DNA of 64,000 nt from Bacteroidales bacterium UBA1309 (GCA_002307185.1 DBTT01000054.1:155687-219686), one strand, 5' to 3'. Shown: positions 1 to 9,503, numbered from the stretch's first letter. The notes: generated by a model from the sequence alone, not told the origin. Made by a program: numbers and translations.

Positions 1-560
1 TTCTTCTCAACAGACCATCCAAACTTCCCTAAGTTCCGTCCTAAACCGGTGTATTGTCCGTGAAGGTAAGCAATTGGCCGGGCTTTGTCCAGGTCGAATT
101 TGCCTGTGTCGAGATCAATAAACTTGTCGTCGGCTTTCACATTCACCACATCTGCTATAAACATGTCGTGCGAACCAAGAGGTATTATTTCCTTCACTTT
201 GCATTCGATACACAACGGGGATTCTTCAATGTAAGGCGCATTCACCACCGACGATTTGCCGGGCGTGAGCTTCATTTCCTCGAATTTATTTTTATCGCGT
301 CCACTCTTCACACCGCACCAATCGGTAGCTCTTGCCAAATCTTCGGTTGTCAGATTGATTACAAATTCCATGTTGCGCTTGATTATCTCATAAGAATGGC
401 GTTCGGGACGCACCGAGATATAGCACATCGGTGGATTTGTGCAGATGGTCCCCACCCAGCTCAAGGTAATAATATTGTATTCCTCGGGAGAGGAACCGCA
501 GGTTACCATAACGGCAGGCAAAGGGTAAATCATTGTTCCCGGTTTCCAATCTTGTTTCAT
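1..560 (-). CDS. Flavin reductase family protein (partial)
   Basis: Reads MKQDWKPGTMIYPLPAVMVT from the ATG at 560 and stays open to the window edge, so at least 186 residues are present and the C-terminus lies outside. The pattern of a small FMN-binding split-barrel protein (flavin reductase/DIM6-NTAB family) is clear: an N-terminal PLPAVMVTCG strand, then TLSWVGTICTNPPMCYISVRPERHS, then a FVINLTTEDLA block. Such proteins bind FMN and often reduce flavin with NAD(P)H, but the substrate cannot be told. The start lies 10 bases after the stop of the DUF4954 gene, so it is probably the third gene of an hflX operon. Family assignment is good; exact activity is unknown. Confidence 0.8.
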   Translation of the reverse strand, partial: MKQDWKPGTMIYPLPAVMVTCGSSPEEYNIITLSWVGTICTNPPMCYISVRPERHSYEIIKRNMEFVINLTTEDLARATDWCGVKSGRDKNKFEEMKLTPGKSSVVNAPYIEESPLCIECKVKEIIPLGSHDMFIADVVNVKADDKFIDLDTGKFDLDKARPIAYLHGQYTGLGRNLGKFGWSVEK

Positions 561-570
561 AGGTAAATTA

Positions 571-2541
571 TCATTCTATAACAATTGATTTCCAATACAA
601 GGCTGTATTTCGCACCCGATTAATTAGCTCAAAAATTGTTTCTGCGATGGGATTATCTTCCCAATTACCGCGGACAGCAACCACGTCATTCTCTTTTTCT
701 TCTGGATTGTCAAGCCCAAAGCCGATCGTCATGTAATTGCCGAATTCTTTCTTTAAATCTGCTTGCATCATATCGTATAGAGAATTGGAAGCCTCTTCCC
801 ATTTTTCTACATATGCAATAAATTTCTCTTTGGATAGCGACGTGCTAAAGCCAAAATGGGTCCTCAATTTGTCAATGGCCCAACAAAATTCGAATTCGGA
901 ATACCTGTTGTAAAAACCGCCTAAAACCGAATCAATTTCCTCTACCGAGGTAATTTTACCTGAAACAATATCAGCCAATAAGCAATCACATTGATTCTTG
1001 GGTGTGAGCAAGCCGGCCAAATCAACCCAAGCTCCACTACCTTTCTCACAATCGGTACCAAAAGCGAAAGCAATCTCGTGCCAAGATGTGATGGAATTGT
1101 TATCCAAATAATTCAACAATACATCACCAAGGTATTTGGCAACTGCCAACTCGTACAACTGGATGCCTTTGTCTATCGAAACATGCTTGATATAGCATCC
1201 ATTGTAATGGTATTTCTCGGAATATATATTTTGCTTGAGATTTTTGAGGATCTGGATTGAAGAAAACACTTTTTCCATCGTAAAGGGACTAAATACATTC
1301 GGATGAAGGTAATCCAGTACTTTAGTTGATTTTCGCTTGTCTCGCTCTTTCCATTTTTTCTCGTCTCGGAGCAAACTCACATTCTTCAAGGATAAGCCAG
1401 GCACCAAAGTTGAAGATTCATTTTCTTCCAACAAATAAGAGAAGGGGAACAAGGAGGTGTCGGGATGCAGGTAGTGTTTCCCATTTACAAAGCTAAATGC
1501 ACCAATGTGGGCAGGCCACATCAGGTAGCAGTTGCTGGAAGTTTTAAGTCCCCGCTCGGTAATTCCCTGATGGATAGGACCCAGCTTATACAGGTGATTG
1601 CTCTGATTGGTTCCCGAACCAGCATTCATAAACGAAAACATGGCTGCGATCAGCAAAGTTGGCTTGTGATGCGAAACAGTGTAGGGCCCGGCAAAAGCAG
1701 AACACGATTCTCCGTGTTCCAGATGGCAGTTGCTGAAAAACAACGATTCAGTAGCTGAAAAACCACGTTTCAGGCAAGCGGCCTGGCCAATGAAACAATT
1801 ATTGAGGAACACACTGTCTTCTATGCTTGCACCCGCTGCCGCTATGAAGTCTTCGGCGATCACACTTCTTCCGAGGTAGGTGGGCGCATTTTTTTCGCTC
1901 GCAATGGTTCCATTTACTAATTTGGCTGAGCCATCTATGTAGGTGTAATTCCGAATGATTACGTCCTTGATTTTGCCCGCGTTACAGATTTTCACGTAGT
2001 CTTCAATAATTCCCTTTTCCGGAATTTGCTGTTGGCGGTATTTATGAATTATTTTTTGGAGCTGCTCAATCAGTTTTGAGTTGTAGCGGTATGCCGCCTG
2101 AAAATAAGCCAAATGGGAAGATAGCTTGTCAAACAACTGCACCGGCCTCCCACCCGATTCGTCAATGGCAGAAACCTTCACATTGTTTCCAAAGCTCGCA
2201 TTTTTGAAAGCGATGATGCTGTTGACATTTTGAATAAAGCAATTGTTGCCTATCCGGTAATTGCTGATATAATTCTGGATATTTTCGATAAGCGTATTGT
2301 CGCCCACCTCAGTGTCGTGCAAACACACGTCGTAGATGCCCGAATGTTTCGTCAGGCCGTTTTTCTGAGTAAAAGATTCTTCATAGACCCCGAGCTTTAC
2401 CGTTCCTGAAAATTGTACCCTGCGAACATATTTCGGATCAAAATGAATACCTACGGATACGCTCGACCAATCATCACATACACAATGATTTTGTTCCAAA
2501 CGAATGATTTCGTCAGATGTCAAATTACGGTATTCGCACAT
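571..2541 (-). CDS. DUF4954 family protein with left-handed beta-helix repeats
   Basis: A 656-residue cytoplasmic protein without signal peptide or membrane segment. The N-terminal half (about residues 60-300) has irregular hexapeptide-type repeats (GDNTLIEN, GNNCFIQN, FGNNVKVS, LGRSVIAEDFIAAAGASI) of left-handed beta-helix proteins such as acyl- and nucleotidyltransferases. The C-terminal half is mixed helical. It matches the DUF4954 family, which I know mainly from Bacteroidota and which has no established reaction. A sugar-nucleotide or acyl transfer role is only an inference from the fold. It starts 15 bases after the hflX stop and ends 10 bases before the flavin reductase, consistent with one transcript. 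Confidence 0.82.
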   Translation of the reverse strand: MCEYRNLTSDEIIRLEQNHCVCDDWSSVSVGIHFDPKYVRRVQFSGTVKLGVYEESFTQKNGLTKHSGIYDVCLHDTEVGDNTLIENIQNYISNYRIGNNCFIQNVNSIIAFKNASFGNNVKVSAIDESGGRPVQLFDKLSSHLAYFQAAYRYNSKLIEQLQKIIHKYRQQQIPEKGIIEDYVKICNAGKIKDVIIRNYTYIDGSAKLVNGTIASEKNAPTYLGRSVIAEDFIAAAGASIEDSVFLNNCFIGQAACLKRGFSATESLFFSNCHLEHGESCSAFAGPYTVSHHKPTLLIAAMFSFMNAGSGTNQSNHLYKLGPIHQGITERGLKTSSNCYLMWPAHIGAFSFVNGKHYLHPDTSLFPFSYLLEENESSTLVPGLSLKNVSLLRDEKKWKERDKRKSTKVLDYLHPNVFSPFTMEKVFSSIQILKNLKQNIYSEKYHYNGCYIKHVSIDKGIQLYELAVAKYLGDVLLNYLDNNSITSWHEIAFAFGTDCEKGSGAWVDLAGLLTPKNQCDCLLADIVSGKITSVEEIDSVLGGFYNRYSEFEFCWAIDKLRTHFGFSTSLSKEKFIAYVEKWEEASNSLYDMMQADLKKEFGNYMTIGFGLDNPEEKENDVVAVRGNWEDNPIAETIFELINRVRNTALYWKSIVIE

Positions 2542-2556
2542 GATTTGAAAGGATTT

Positions 2557-3783
2557 TTATTTTTCGTTTGCTTCTTCGTCATATTTGTGGAAGAGGAAAT
2601 CGTTATAAGGGAATCGTTGAATATGGATTTCCCTCACCTTATCGTAAATTTTCTGTTTCAATTCGTCAATATTCTGCTTTTCACGGGCCGAGATAAATAA
2701 ACAGTTGTCACTCATTTTGGCCATCCATGTTTTTTTCAATTCTTCCAGCGAGAGATTTTCTCGTTTGATTGGAGAAAGATCGTCCTCGTCTTTGGGAATA
2801 TAATCAAAAGCATCCACTTTATTGAACAAGAGGATGGTTGGCTTTTCTTCCTTGTCTATTTCGGTCAAAGTATTTTCAACTACCTGAATTTGTTCTTCAA
2901 AATTGGGATGTGAAATATCCACCACATGCACCAGGATATCGGCTTCGCGTACCTCGTCGAGTGTTGACTTGAAAGATTCCACGAGATGGGTCGGCAATTT
3001 TCGGATAAATCCCACCGTGTCTGAAAGCAAAAAGGGAAGGTTGTCGATAATCACTTTTCGAACCGTTGTGTCGAGTGTGGCAAACAGCTTGTTTTCGGCA
3101 AACACATCCGACTTGCTAAGCAGGTTAAGCAAGGTGGATTTGCCGACGTTGGTGTAGCCAACCAAAGCAACGCGGACAAGTTTGCCTCTATTTTTCCGCT
3201 GAACCAGCATTTGACGGTCGATTAACTTCAATTCCTCCTTCAGGTAGGAAATCTTATCTAGCACAATACGGCGGTCGGTTTCGAGCTGGGTTTCCCCCAC
3301 TCCGCGCATCATAGCACCACCACCACGTTGACGGTCAAGGTGAGTCCACAGACGAGTCAAACGGGGAAGAAGATACTGGTATTGAGCCAATTCCACTTGT
3401 ACCTTAGCATAAGCTGTTTGCGCACGCATGGCAAATATATCGAGAATAAGACTGGTTCGGTCGAGAATTTTTATTTCAAGCGTTTTTTCAATGTTTTTAA
3501 TCTGGCGGGGCGAAAGTTCATCATCAAAAATAATGATTCCTATTTCTTCTTCCTCCACATAACTTTTAATTTCTTGCAATTTGCCGGTTCCTACAAATGT
3601 GATTGAATTTGAGACTTCTAACTTTTGCACAAACCGCTTGTCGGGCACAAAACCAGCAGTTTCAGCCAAAAAAGCCAATTCATCCAAGTATTCCTGGACT
3701 TGCTCTGCTGTTTGTTGCGGGGTTATGAGGCCAACCAGCACAGCACGTTCATTTTTTGATTCCGATATAATAAAATCTTTCAT
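2557..3783 (-). CDS. hflX: GTPase HflX
   Basis: A 408-residue ribosome-associated GTPase that splits or rescues 50S/70S particles, often under stress. The N-terminal HflX domain (about residues 10-200) carries the family signature GVGETQLETDRR near residues 161-172. The G domain follows, with P-loop GYTNVGKS (209-216), DTVG (255-258) and NKVD (321-324). Length is near the family norm. It heads an operon with the DUF4954 and flavin reductase genes. A TAATTTTG -7-like element lies 24-31 bases upstream of the ATG. Identification is secure. Confidence 0.96.
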   Translation of the reverse strand: MKDFIISESKNERAVLVGLITPQQTAEQVQEYLDELAFLAETAGFVPDKRFVQKLEVSNSITFVGTGKLQEIKSYVEEEEIGIIIFDDELSPRQIKNIEKTLEIKILDRTSLILDIFAMRAQTAYAKVQVELAQYQYLLPRLTRLWTHLDRQRGGGAMMRGVGETQLETDRRIVLDKISYLKEELKLIDRQMLVQRKNRGKLVRVALVGYTNVGKSTLLNLLSKSDVFAENKLFATLDTTVRKVIIDNLPFLLSDTVGFIRKLPTHLVESFKSTLDEVREADILVHVVDISHPNFEEQIQVVENTLTEIDKEEKPTILLFNKVDAFDYIPKDEDDLSPIKRENLSLEELKKTWMAKMSDNCLFISAREKQNIDELKQKIYDKVREIHIQRFPYNDFLFHKYDEEANEK

Positions 3784-3806
3784 TCAACTGTTTTTACTAA
3801 AGGAAA

Positions 3807-3814
3807 CAAAATTA
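3807..3814 (-). promoter_or_regulatory. Candidate -7 element for hflX
   Basis: On the minus strand this reads TAATTTTG, matching the Bacteroidota -7 consensus TAnnTTTG, 24 bases before the hflX ATG. No good -33 TTTG is seen at the expected distance, so support is moderate. Confidence 0.4.
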
Positions 3815-3929
3815 GTCCAATAATCTTACATTTCCTACATCGGGAGACGAATTTCTTTCTAAAGCATTGGTTTTAAAAAGATGAAGGTCTATGCCGGTTC
3901 GTTATCCTTTTGTTCTCACAAAAAATTTA

Positions 3930-4022
3930 TTAGCAACAGCAACAAGCCGGAAGGTGGGTCAATCCTTCCTCAGCCAACAACTCGGTAAATGCCTTTTCTA
4001 ATTTTTCTTCGGTGAATTTCAT
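3930..4022 (-). pseudogene. Remnant of hsdR, N-terminus of type I restriction subunit
   Basis: A 30-codon reading frame begins MKFTEEKLEKAFTELLAEEG and ends in a run of four cysteines and a stop. The first 20 residues look like the conserved start of HsdR (type I restriction endonuclease R subunit), a protein normally about 1000 residues long. The rest of the gene is gone; hflX sequence follows soon after. It lies 52 bases downstream of an hsdM relic on the same strand, the usual operon order M then R. It is read as a deletion relic, not a functional small protein. Confidence 0.6.
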
Positions 4023-4074
4023 CTCTTGGTTTCAATTTTTATTCTCCAGGAAATTATTTTTACTCTTTCTTGAA

Positions 4075-4400
4075 TCATTTGTAAGGCTTGTAAAACAGCT
4101 TCTTGTTTACGGGATTCGCCATGATATAATCGGCTTTCAGGTCTTTGTGCTGGTCGTCGCCAAAAGTGTCGGCTGCCCGCCCAGGTTAGCAGAAATTCCC
4201 CCGTATGGCAAGATTCATCTTCGCCAGTTTGTAGGTGGTGTTGGTGTATTCCTGTCCGTAAATAGAAATTTCTTTTTTATTGCCGTGGTGTGGGTTGAAA
4301 AATCTTTGATGAACTGTCCGTCTTACGAGAGAAACAGACAAATTTGTAACGAGAGAATTTGCTGGCTTTCGTCCTTTTGCTTGGCGGAGAATTCTTCGCA
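4075..4400 (-). pseudogene. Degenerate hsdM fragment (type I DNA methyltransferase)
   Basis: Three frames must be joined to recover the HsdM core. In order on the minus strand they give GQFIKDFS, then HHGNKKEISIYGQEYTNTTY with KLAKMNLAIRG, then ISANLG, then ADTFGDDQHKDLKADYIMAN. The last segment contains the ANP of the NPPF/NPPY catalytic motif, but it continues as PVNKKLF, so the motif itself is damaged. HsdM normally has about 500 residues; only about 100 codons remain. At least three frameshifts and loss of both ends mark a dead gene. No hsdS is visible. Confidence 0.75.
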
Positions 4401-4494
4401 TATTTTCATGAAAAGAGAAGTAAAATGGACTTGTAACTCGACTAAGACAACTATAACGACCGGAAAAATGAATTTATCAGACTTCGAAAACGAA

Positions 4495-4528
4495 ATACCC
4501 CCAAAAGAAATTTATCTTTCGGGGGTAT
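4495..4528 (-). terminator. Rho-independent terminator after M3 peptidase gene
   Basis: An 8-bp perfect stem ATACCCCC/GGGGGTAT (4495-4502 with 4521-4528) lies 29 bases beyond the peptidase stop. T-rich sequence follows on both strands, more strongly on the plus strand. Confidence 0.7.
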
Positions 4529-4557
4529 TTTTATTCTAACCCACAAAGAGTGAAAAC

Positions 4558-6735
4558 TTATTCAACCAATCCCTTGCCTTTCAACAAAGGCTCGATAGAA
4601 GGTTTGTGTCCGGTAAAGTTTCTGAATGCTTCGTTCAAATCGACACTATTTCCTACGGAAAGAATATATTTGCGGAAACGATCACCGTTTTCACGAGTCA
4701 AGCCGCCATTTTCTTCAAACCATTTAAAGGCATCAAAATCTAACATTTCAGCCCACATATAAGCATAATATCCAGCCGAATAACCTCCACCCCAAATGTG
4801 AGCAAAGTAAGGAGTATGGTAACGAGGAGGAACCTCACTCACCAAAAGCCCATACTTTTGTAAGGCTCTATTTTCAAAATCATTCACTGGAATCAATTGC
4901 GTCGTGTCTGTCACGGTGTGCCAACTCATATCCAAAGTAGCGGCAGCCACCAATTCGGTCATGGAATAACCCTCGTTGAAGGTTTTTGAGCGTTTCAATT
5001 TCTCCACCAATTCTTGCGGGATAACTTGCTTTGTTTCATAATGCAAGGCATAATTTTTCAACACCGAAGGTTCCAATGCCCATTGTTCATTGATCTGAGA
5101 AGGAAATTCCACAAAATCGCGAGGCACGCTGGTTCCAGAAAGGCTGGTGTATTTCTGGTTGGCAAACATTCCATGCAGGCTGTGTCCAAATTCGTGAAAC
5201 ATCGTGGTGACGTCGTCGTAACTAATCAGGGAAGGTTTTCCTGCAGCTGGTTTCTGGTAGTTGAATACATTCACAATCACCGGTTTTTGCCCCAAGTAAT
5301 GTGATTGATCTACAAAATTGTTCATCCAAGCACCGCCGTTCTTGTTATCACGGGTATAAAAATCTAAATAATAGAATGCCAATGATTTTCCATCACGGTC
5401 AAACACTTCATAAGCAACCACATCAGGATTATACACAGGCAAATCTTTCCTTACCTTGAAGGTGATTCCATACAATTTTTCCGCAGCATAGAAAACCCCC
5501 TTTTCGAGCACAGTCCGCACTTCAAAATAGGGCTTGATTTGGTTCTCATCCAAATCATACTTTTGTTTGCGCACTTGTTCAGAATAAAAATTCCAGTCCC
5601 AAGGCTCCAGTTTGAAACCTCCACCTTGGGCATCGATCAACGCCTGGATATCAGCAGCCTCTTTTTTGGCTTTTTCGACAGATGGCTTGGCCAATTGCGC
5701 CAACAAATCCAAAGCAGCCTCCGGTGTTTTAGCCATTTGATCCTGAATGTTCCATTCGGCATAATTTTTCTTGCCTAATAGTTGCCCTTTTCTGAGTCGA
5801 AGAGCAGCCAATTTCTCAACCACTTCACGGGTATCGTTCGCATCGCCCTTTTCGGCACGTGTCCATCCTGCTTTGAACAATCGTTCGCGAACACTACGGT
5901 TTTTCAAATTTTGGAGCAACGGTTGTTGCGTGGTATTTTGCAAAGCCAACAAATATTTCCCCGGATATCCTGCATTCTTTGCATCTTCTGCGGTGGCAGC
6001 GACTTCATCGGGAGAAAGACCATCCAATTCCTTGACATCTTCGATCAATAGAGCTGCGTTTTTTCTAGCACCCAATAGTTTATTTGAGAACGAGGTGGAA
6101 TAAGTGGCCAATTGTTCGTTCACTTTTTTAAGTTCCGCTTTCTTTTCTGGCGAAAGGTTTGCACCGGCAATTTCAAATGCCTGTTCATAAAATTCTACCA
6201 AACGTTTGCTTTCGGCATCCAGCGGAAGTTGATCCCGCTTGTCATAAATGGCTTTCACCCGTTTATAGAGCTTGTCATTCAGATATATCTTATCCGAATG
6301 TGCTGCAAAAATAGGGGAATATTCTTCTTGCAGCTTTTGAAGCGTCGGATTCGTATTCGCACTTGTAAGGTTGAAAAAAACGGATTGGGCACGGCGGAGA
6401 TTTTGCCCGCTTATTTCCAATGCCAAGATTGTATTTTCAAAAGTGGGAGCTTTCGGATTATTTATAATAGCCTCGATCTGCTTCAAATGTTCCGCCAACC
6501 CATATTCAAAGGCAGGTTTAAAATCCGAATCTTTGATTTTGTCAAACTGTGGAGCCTGATATTGCAAAGGGCTCTTTTGCAAGAGGGGATTACTCATACT
6601 GATTTCTTTTTTTGTTGCTTTTGTCACTGTCTTTTTAACAGTGTGTTTTGCTTTGACCGCAACGGGTTTCGGGGGTTGAGCATACGCTGCAATCCCTAAA
6701 GTCATGGACAAAGCAATTAATACTGGTTTCTTCAT
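4558..6735 (-). CDS. M3 family metallopeptidase (oligopeptidase A / Dcp type)
   Basis: A 725-residue zinc peptidase of the thimet oligopeptidase family (M3), which cleaves short peptides. The zinc motif HEFGH is at residues 514-518 within TTMFHEFGHSLHGMF. The start at 6735 was chosen because it gives a signal peptide, MKKPVLIALSMTLGIAAYAQ, followed by a basic linker; an in-frame ATG 24 codons upstream would bury it. Export to the periplasm is therefore likely, as for many Bacteroidota M3 enzymes annotated as Dcp. The gene appears monocistronic, between its own terminator and that of gyrB. Confidence 0.93.
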   Translation of the reverse strand: MKKPVLIALSMTLGIAAYAQPPKPVAVKAKHTVKKTVTKATKKEISMSNPLLQKSPLQYQAPQFDKIKDSDFKPAFEYGLAEHLKQIEAIINNPKAPTFENTILALEISGQNLRRAQSVFFNLTSANTNPTLQKLQEEYSPIFAAHSDKIYLNDKLYKRVKAIYDKRDQLPLDAESKRLVEFYEQAFEIAGANLSPEKKAELKKVNEQLATYSTSFSNKLLGARKNAALLIEDVKELDGLSPDEVAATAEDAKNAGYPGKYLLALQNTTQQPLLQNLKNRSVRERLFKAGWTRAEKGDANDTREVVEKLAALRLRKGQLLGKKNYAEWNIQDQMAKTPEAALDLLAQLAKPSVEKAKKEAADIQALIDAQGGGFKLEPWDWNFYSEQVRKQKYDLDENQIKPYFEVRTVLEKGVFYAAEKLYGITFKVRKDLPVYNPDVVAYEVFDRDGKSLAFYYLDFYTRDNKNGGAWMNNFVDQSHYLGQKPVIVNVFNYQKPAAGKPSLISYDDVTTMFHEFGHSLHGMFANQKYTSLSGTSVPRDFVEFPSQINEQWALEPSVLKNYALHYETKQVIPQELVEKLKRSKTFNEGYSMTELVAAATLDMSWHTVTDTTQLIPVNDFENRALQKYGLLVSEVPPRYHTPYFAHIWGGGYSAGYYAYMWAEMLDFDAFKWFEENGGLTRENGDRFRKYILSVGNSVDLNEAFRNFTGHKPSIEPLLKGKGLVE

Positions 6736-6836
6736 ACTACTATAATTTATATAATGATTTTTTAAGGGTAGGTCACTGAAAATTTCATTTAAGCTTGATA
6801 GCCACAATTATTTTTCTTCAAAATATATTATGAATA

Positions 6837-6868
6837 AAAGCCAGCTACCTGAAAAGGTTGCCGGCTTT
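6837..6868 (-). terminator. Terminator downstream of gyrB
   Basis: A 13-bp stem (6837-6849 with 6856-6868, mismatched at one or two positions) and a 6-base loop lie 24 bases after the gyrB stop. On the minus strand TTTTATTC follows. Confidence 0.7.
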
Positions 6869-6891
6869 CGCCATCAGAAGAAGGATATTTT

Positions 6892-8850
6892 TTATGCGTC
6901 TATCTTTGCATAGGTCGCATTTTCTTCGATAAATTCACGGCGCGGAGCAACTTCTTCGCCCATCAACATGGAGAAAATATGGTCTGCTTCGGCAGCGTTT
7001 TCAATTGTCACCTGACGCAATGTACGATGTTCCGGATTCATGGTCGTGCTCCACAACTGCTCGGCGTTCATTTCACCCAAACCTTTGTAACGTTGCGTAT
7101 GCACGGCATTTTCGTTTCCATCACCATATTTCAGGATAAATGCCTGGCGTTGCTGATCGTTCCAGCAATATTCTTCGGTTTTTCCTTTTTTACACAAATA
7201 CAGGGGAGGAGTTGCGATATAGACACATCCTTTTTCGAGCAAAGGACGCATGTGACGGAAAAAGAAAGTAAGAATCAGGGTTGCAATGTGGCTTCCGTCC
7301 ACATCGGCATCGGTCATTATCACCACCTTGTGGTAGCGAAGTTTCACAAGGTTCAATTCTTTGGAATCCTCTTCTGTTCCGATAGACACACCCAAAGCTG
7401 TATAAATATTCTTGATCTCTTCACTATCCAGCACCTTGTGAGGCATCGCTTTTTCCACATTCAGGATTTTACCTCTCAATGGGAGAATAGCCTGAAACAT
7501 ACGGTCGCGGCCTTGCTTGGCTGTTCCACCGGCTGAGTCCCCTTCGACAAGGAATATTTCACATTGCTGCGCATCCTTGCTGGAGCAGTCAGCCAATTTT
7601 CCAGGAAGTCCGCCTCCTGTCAAAGGAGATTTGCGTTGCACCATTTCGCGGGCCTTGCGGGCCGCCTGACGCGCGGTAGCAGCCAAGATCACCTTCTCCA
7701 CAATAATCCTTGCTTCTTTCGGATGCTCTTCCAAAAAATGCCCCAAAGCTTCGCCTACAGCTTGGTCAACGGCACCCATCACCTCGTTGTTACCCAACTT
7801 GGTTTTGGTTTGCCCTTCAAACTGAGGTTCTGCCACTTTGATGGAAACGACAGCGGTAAGCCCTTCGCGGAAGTCATCGCCACTGATTTCTATCTTCAGT
7901 TTTTCAAGCATCTTTTGATCCTCGGCATATTTTTTCAATGTGCGGGAAAGACCTCTGCGGAAACCTGTAAGGTGTGTTCCACCTTCGATCGTGTGGATAT
8001 TGTTTACATAGGAATATACGTTCTCGTTATAAGATGTGTTGTATGTAATAGCCACTTCGACGGGAGTTCCTTGCTTTTCTGTAACAATGTGAATCACATC
8101 ATTTATCAAAGCCTCCTTGCCGTGATCAATGTAACGGACAAATTCAGAAAGACCTTTTTCAGAATGAAAAACTTCCGACTTGAAACTTCCGTCTTCTTTT
8201 TTCACACGATAGTCGATCAATGAAAGACGTACACCAGCATTCAAAAACGCCAATTCACGGAGGCGAGAAGCCAAAGTGTCGTATTTGTATTCAGTGGTTG
8301 TGAAAATGGAACCATCTGGTTTGAAATGAATCTTAGTACCTGATTCCGCTGCATCACCCACCACAATCACTTCGGAAGTTGGTTTTCCGATGGAATATTC
8401 CTGCATGTAGTGTTTTCCTCCACGGAAAACTTCCGCTTTGAAATAAATGGAAAGTGCATTCACACAAGAAACACCCACACCGTGCAAACCTCCGGAAACT
8501 TTGTAAGTGCCTTTATCGAATTTACCACCGGCATGAAGTACAGTCAAAACGACTTCAAGTGCCGATTTATTTTCCTTCGGCATTATATCAACAGGAATTC
8601 CGCGACCGTTATCTTTGACATCAATCGAACCATCTTCATTAATAGCCACTTGGATGTCATTTGCATAACCAGCCAAGGCTTCATCAATAGAGTTGTCAAC
8701 AACCTCATAAACAAGGTGGTGTAGTCCTTTTTCACTAATGTCACCAATATACATTGCCGGCCTTTTGCGCACTGCTTCAAGCCCTTCCAGCACCTGAATA
8801 CTACTTGCGGAATAATCCCCGCTTGCCGCGTTCATCTCTTTCTCAGTCAT
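6892..8850 (-). CDS. gyrB: DNA gyrase subunit B
   Basis: A 652-residue ATPase subunit of type IIA topoisomerase. The GHKL ATPase domain shows VDNSIDEA near residue 51, DNGRGIP (80-86) and GGLHGVGVSCVN (120-131). The TOPRIM domain has EGDSAGG (436-442) and DADVDG (514-519). The C-terminal gyrase B domain ends normally. The length and the QRYKGLGEMNAEQLW block favour GyrB over ParE. A promoter with both -33 and -7 boxes lies 69-99 bases upstream. The gene is monocistronic with its own terminator. Confidence 0.96.
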   Translation of the reverse strand: MTEKEMNAASGDYSASSIQVLEGLEAVRKRPAMYIGDISEKGLHHLVYEVVDNSIDEALAGYANDIQVAINEDGSIDVKDNGRGIPVDIMPKENKSALEVVLTVLHAGGKFDKGTYKVSGGLHGVGVSCVNALSIYFKAEVFRGGKHYMQEYSIGKPTSEVIVVGDAAESGTKIHFKPDGSIFTTTEYKYDTLASRLRELAFLNAGVRLSLIDYRVKKEDGSFKSEVFHSEKGLSEFVRYIDHGKEALINDVIHIVTEKQGTPVEVAITYNTSYNENVYSYVNNIHTIEGGTHLTGFRRGLSRTLKKYAEDQKMLEKLKIEISGDDFREGLTAVVSIKVAEPQFEGQTKTKLGNNEVMGAVDQAVGEALGHFLEEHPKEARIIVEKVILAATARQAARKAREMVQRKSPLTGGGLPGKLADCSSKDAQQCEIFLVEGDSAGGTAKQGRDRMFQAILPLRGKILNVEKAMPHKVLDSEEIKNIYTALGVSIGTEEDSKELNLVKLRYHKVVIMTDADVDGSHIATLILTFFFRHMRPLLEKGCVYIATPPLYLCKKGKTEEYCWNDQQRQAFILKYGDGNENAVHTQRYKGLGEMNAEQLWSTTMNPEHRTLRQVTIENAAEADHIFSMLMGEEVAPRREFIEENATYAKIDA

Positions 8851-8918
8851 TCTATTTATTTCTAATTTTTATCGACTAAACAATCAAAATTCACATTTTT
8901 GCCATTCGCAAAAACGAA

Positions 8919-8949
8919 CAAATTTATAAATTTTAGAGCGGAAATCAAA
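8919..8949 (-). promoter_or_regulatory. gyrB promoter (Bacteroidota -33/-7)
   Basis: On the minus strand TTTG (8946-8949) and TAAATTTG (8919-8926) are spaced by 19 bases. This fits the Bacteroidota consensus TTTG-N19-21-TAnnTTTG closely. Predicted 5' leader is about 60 bases. Confidence 0.65.
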
Positions 8950-9001
8950 GTGATACTTGAATAAAAATACAATAATTTTCATTAAGAAAAACATGATATA
9001 C

Positions 9002-9035
9002 AAAAAATGCCGAATCAGACGACTCGGCATTTTTT
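9002..9035 (-). terminator. Terminator after rpsT
   Basis: A 12-bp perfect stem (9002-9013 with 9024-9035), rich in A on one arm and T on the other, can end transcription in either direction. It lies about 50 bases beyond the rpsT stop. Confidence 0.75.
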
Positions 9036-9084
9036 TGTATTATAATGTTGTTTCTAAGATACGACTTACTAGGAAACCGAAACC

Positions 9085-9339
9085 TTAAGCTAGTTTAGCG
9101 ATGTGAGCAGACAATTTAGATTTCAAGTTGCTGGCTTTGTTCTTGTGAATAACATTTTTCTTTGCCAACCTATCCAACATAGAACAAACAGAAGGATAAA
9201 GCTTTGTAGCTTCTTCTTTGCTTGTAATTGCACGCAAATCGCGAACTGAGTTACGAGTTGTTTTTGCAACATATCTGTTTTGCAAACGTGCAACGTTTGC
9301 TTGTCTGATTCTTTTTAAAGCTGATTTATGATTTGCCAT
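9085..9339 (-). CDS. rpsT: 30S ribosomal protein S20
   Basis: An 84-residue basic helical protein beginning MANHKSALKRIRQANVARLQ, the typical S20 start. It binds 16S rRNA early in 30S assembly. Length is standard. The start codon lies 41 bases beyond the 3' end of a tRNA-Glu gene on the same strand, and no separate promoter is evident in that gap, so co-transcription with the tRNA is likely. Confidence 0.96.
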   Translation of the reverse strand: MANHKSALKRIRQANVARLQNRYVAKTTRNSVRDLRAITSKEEATKLYPSVCSMLDRLAKKNVIHKNKASNLKSKLSAHIAKLA

Positions 9340-9380
9340 ATCGACTAATCTGTATTAAATTGTTTCTTGATTTTTTTTTG

Positions 9381-9452
9381 TAGCCCATAGGGGAGTCGAA
9401 CCCCTCTTTCAAGAATGAAAATCTTGCGTCCTAACCGATAGACGAATGGGCC
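9381..9452 (-). tRNA. tRNA-Glu (anticodon TTC)
   Basis: A cloverleaf is readable on the minus strand. The acceptor GGCCCAT pairs with ATGGGCT (one G-U), the anticodon stem CAAGA/TCTTG carries a TTTTCAT loop with anticodon TTC, and the T arm GGGGTTCGACTCCCC is complete. The 3' CCA is not encoded. A strong promoter lies just upstream and rpsT just downstream. Confidence 0.94.
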
Positions 9453-9503
9453 ATTCTTTTAAAGATCTTTGCAAGTGAAAACATTTGTTCTCGTTTGCGG
9501 ATG

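Noticed and set aside
54..566. Plus-strand open frame at the left edge
   Set aside because: Antisense to the flavin reductase gene, which has clear family motifs.
4012..4539. Plus-strand open frame of 175 codons
   Set aside because: Antisense to the hsdM relic, whose conserved residues are readable only on the minus strand.
6112..6699. Plus-strand open frame of 195 codons
   Set aside because: Antisense to the M3 peptidase gene with no recognisable product.
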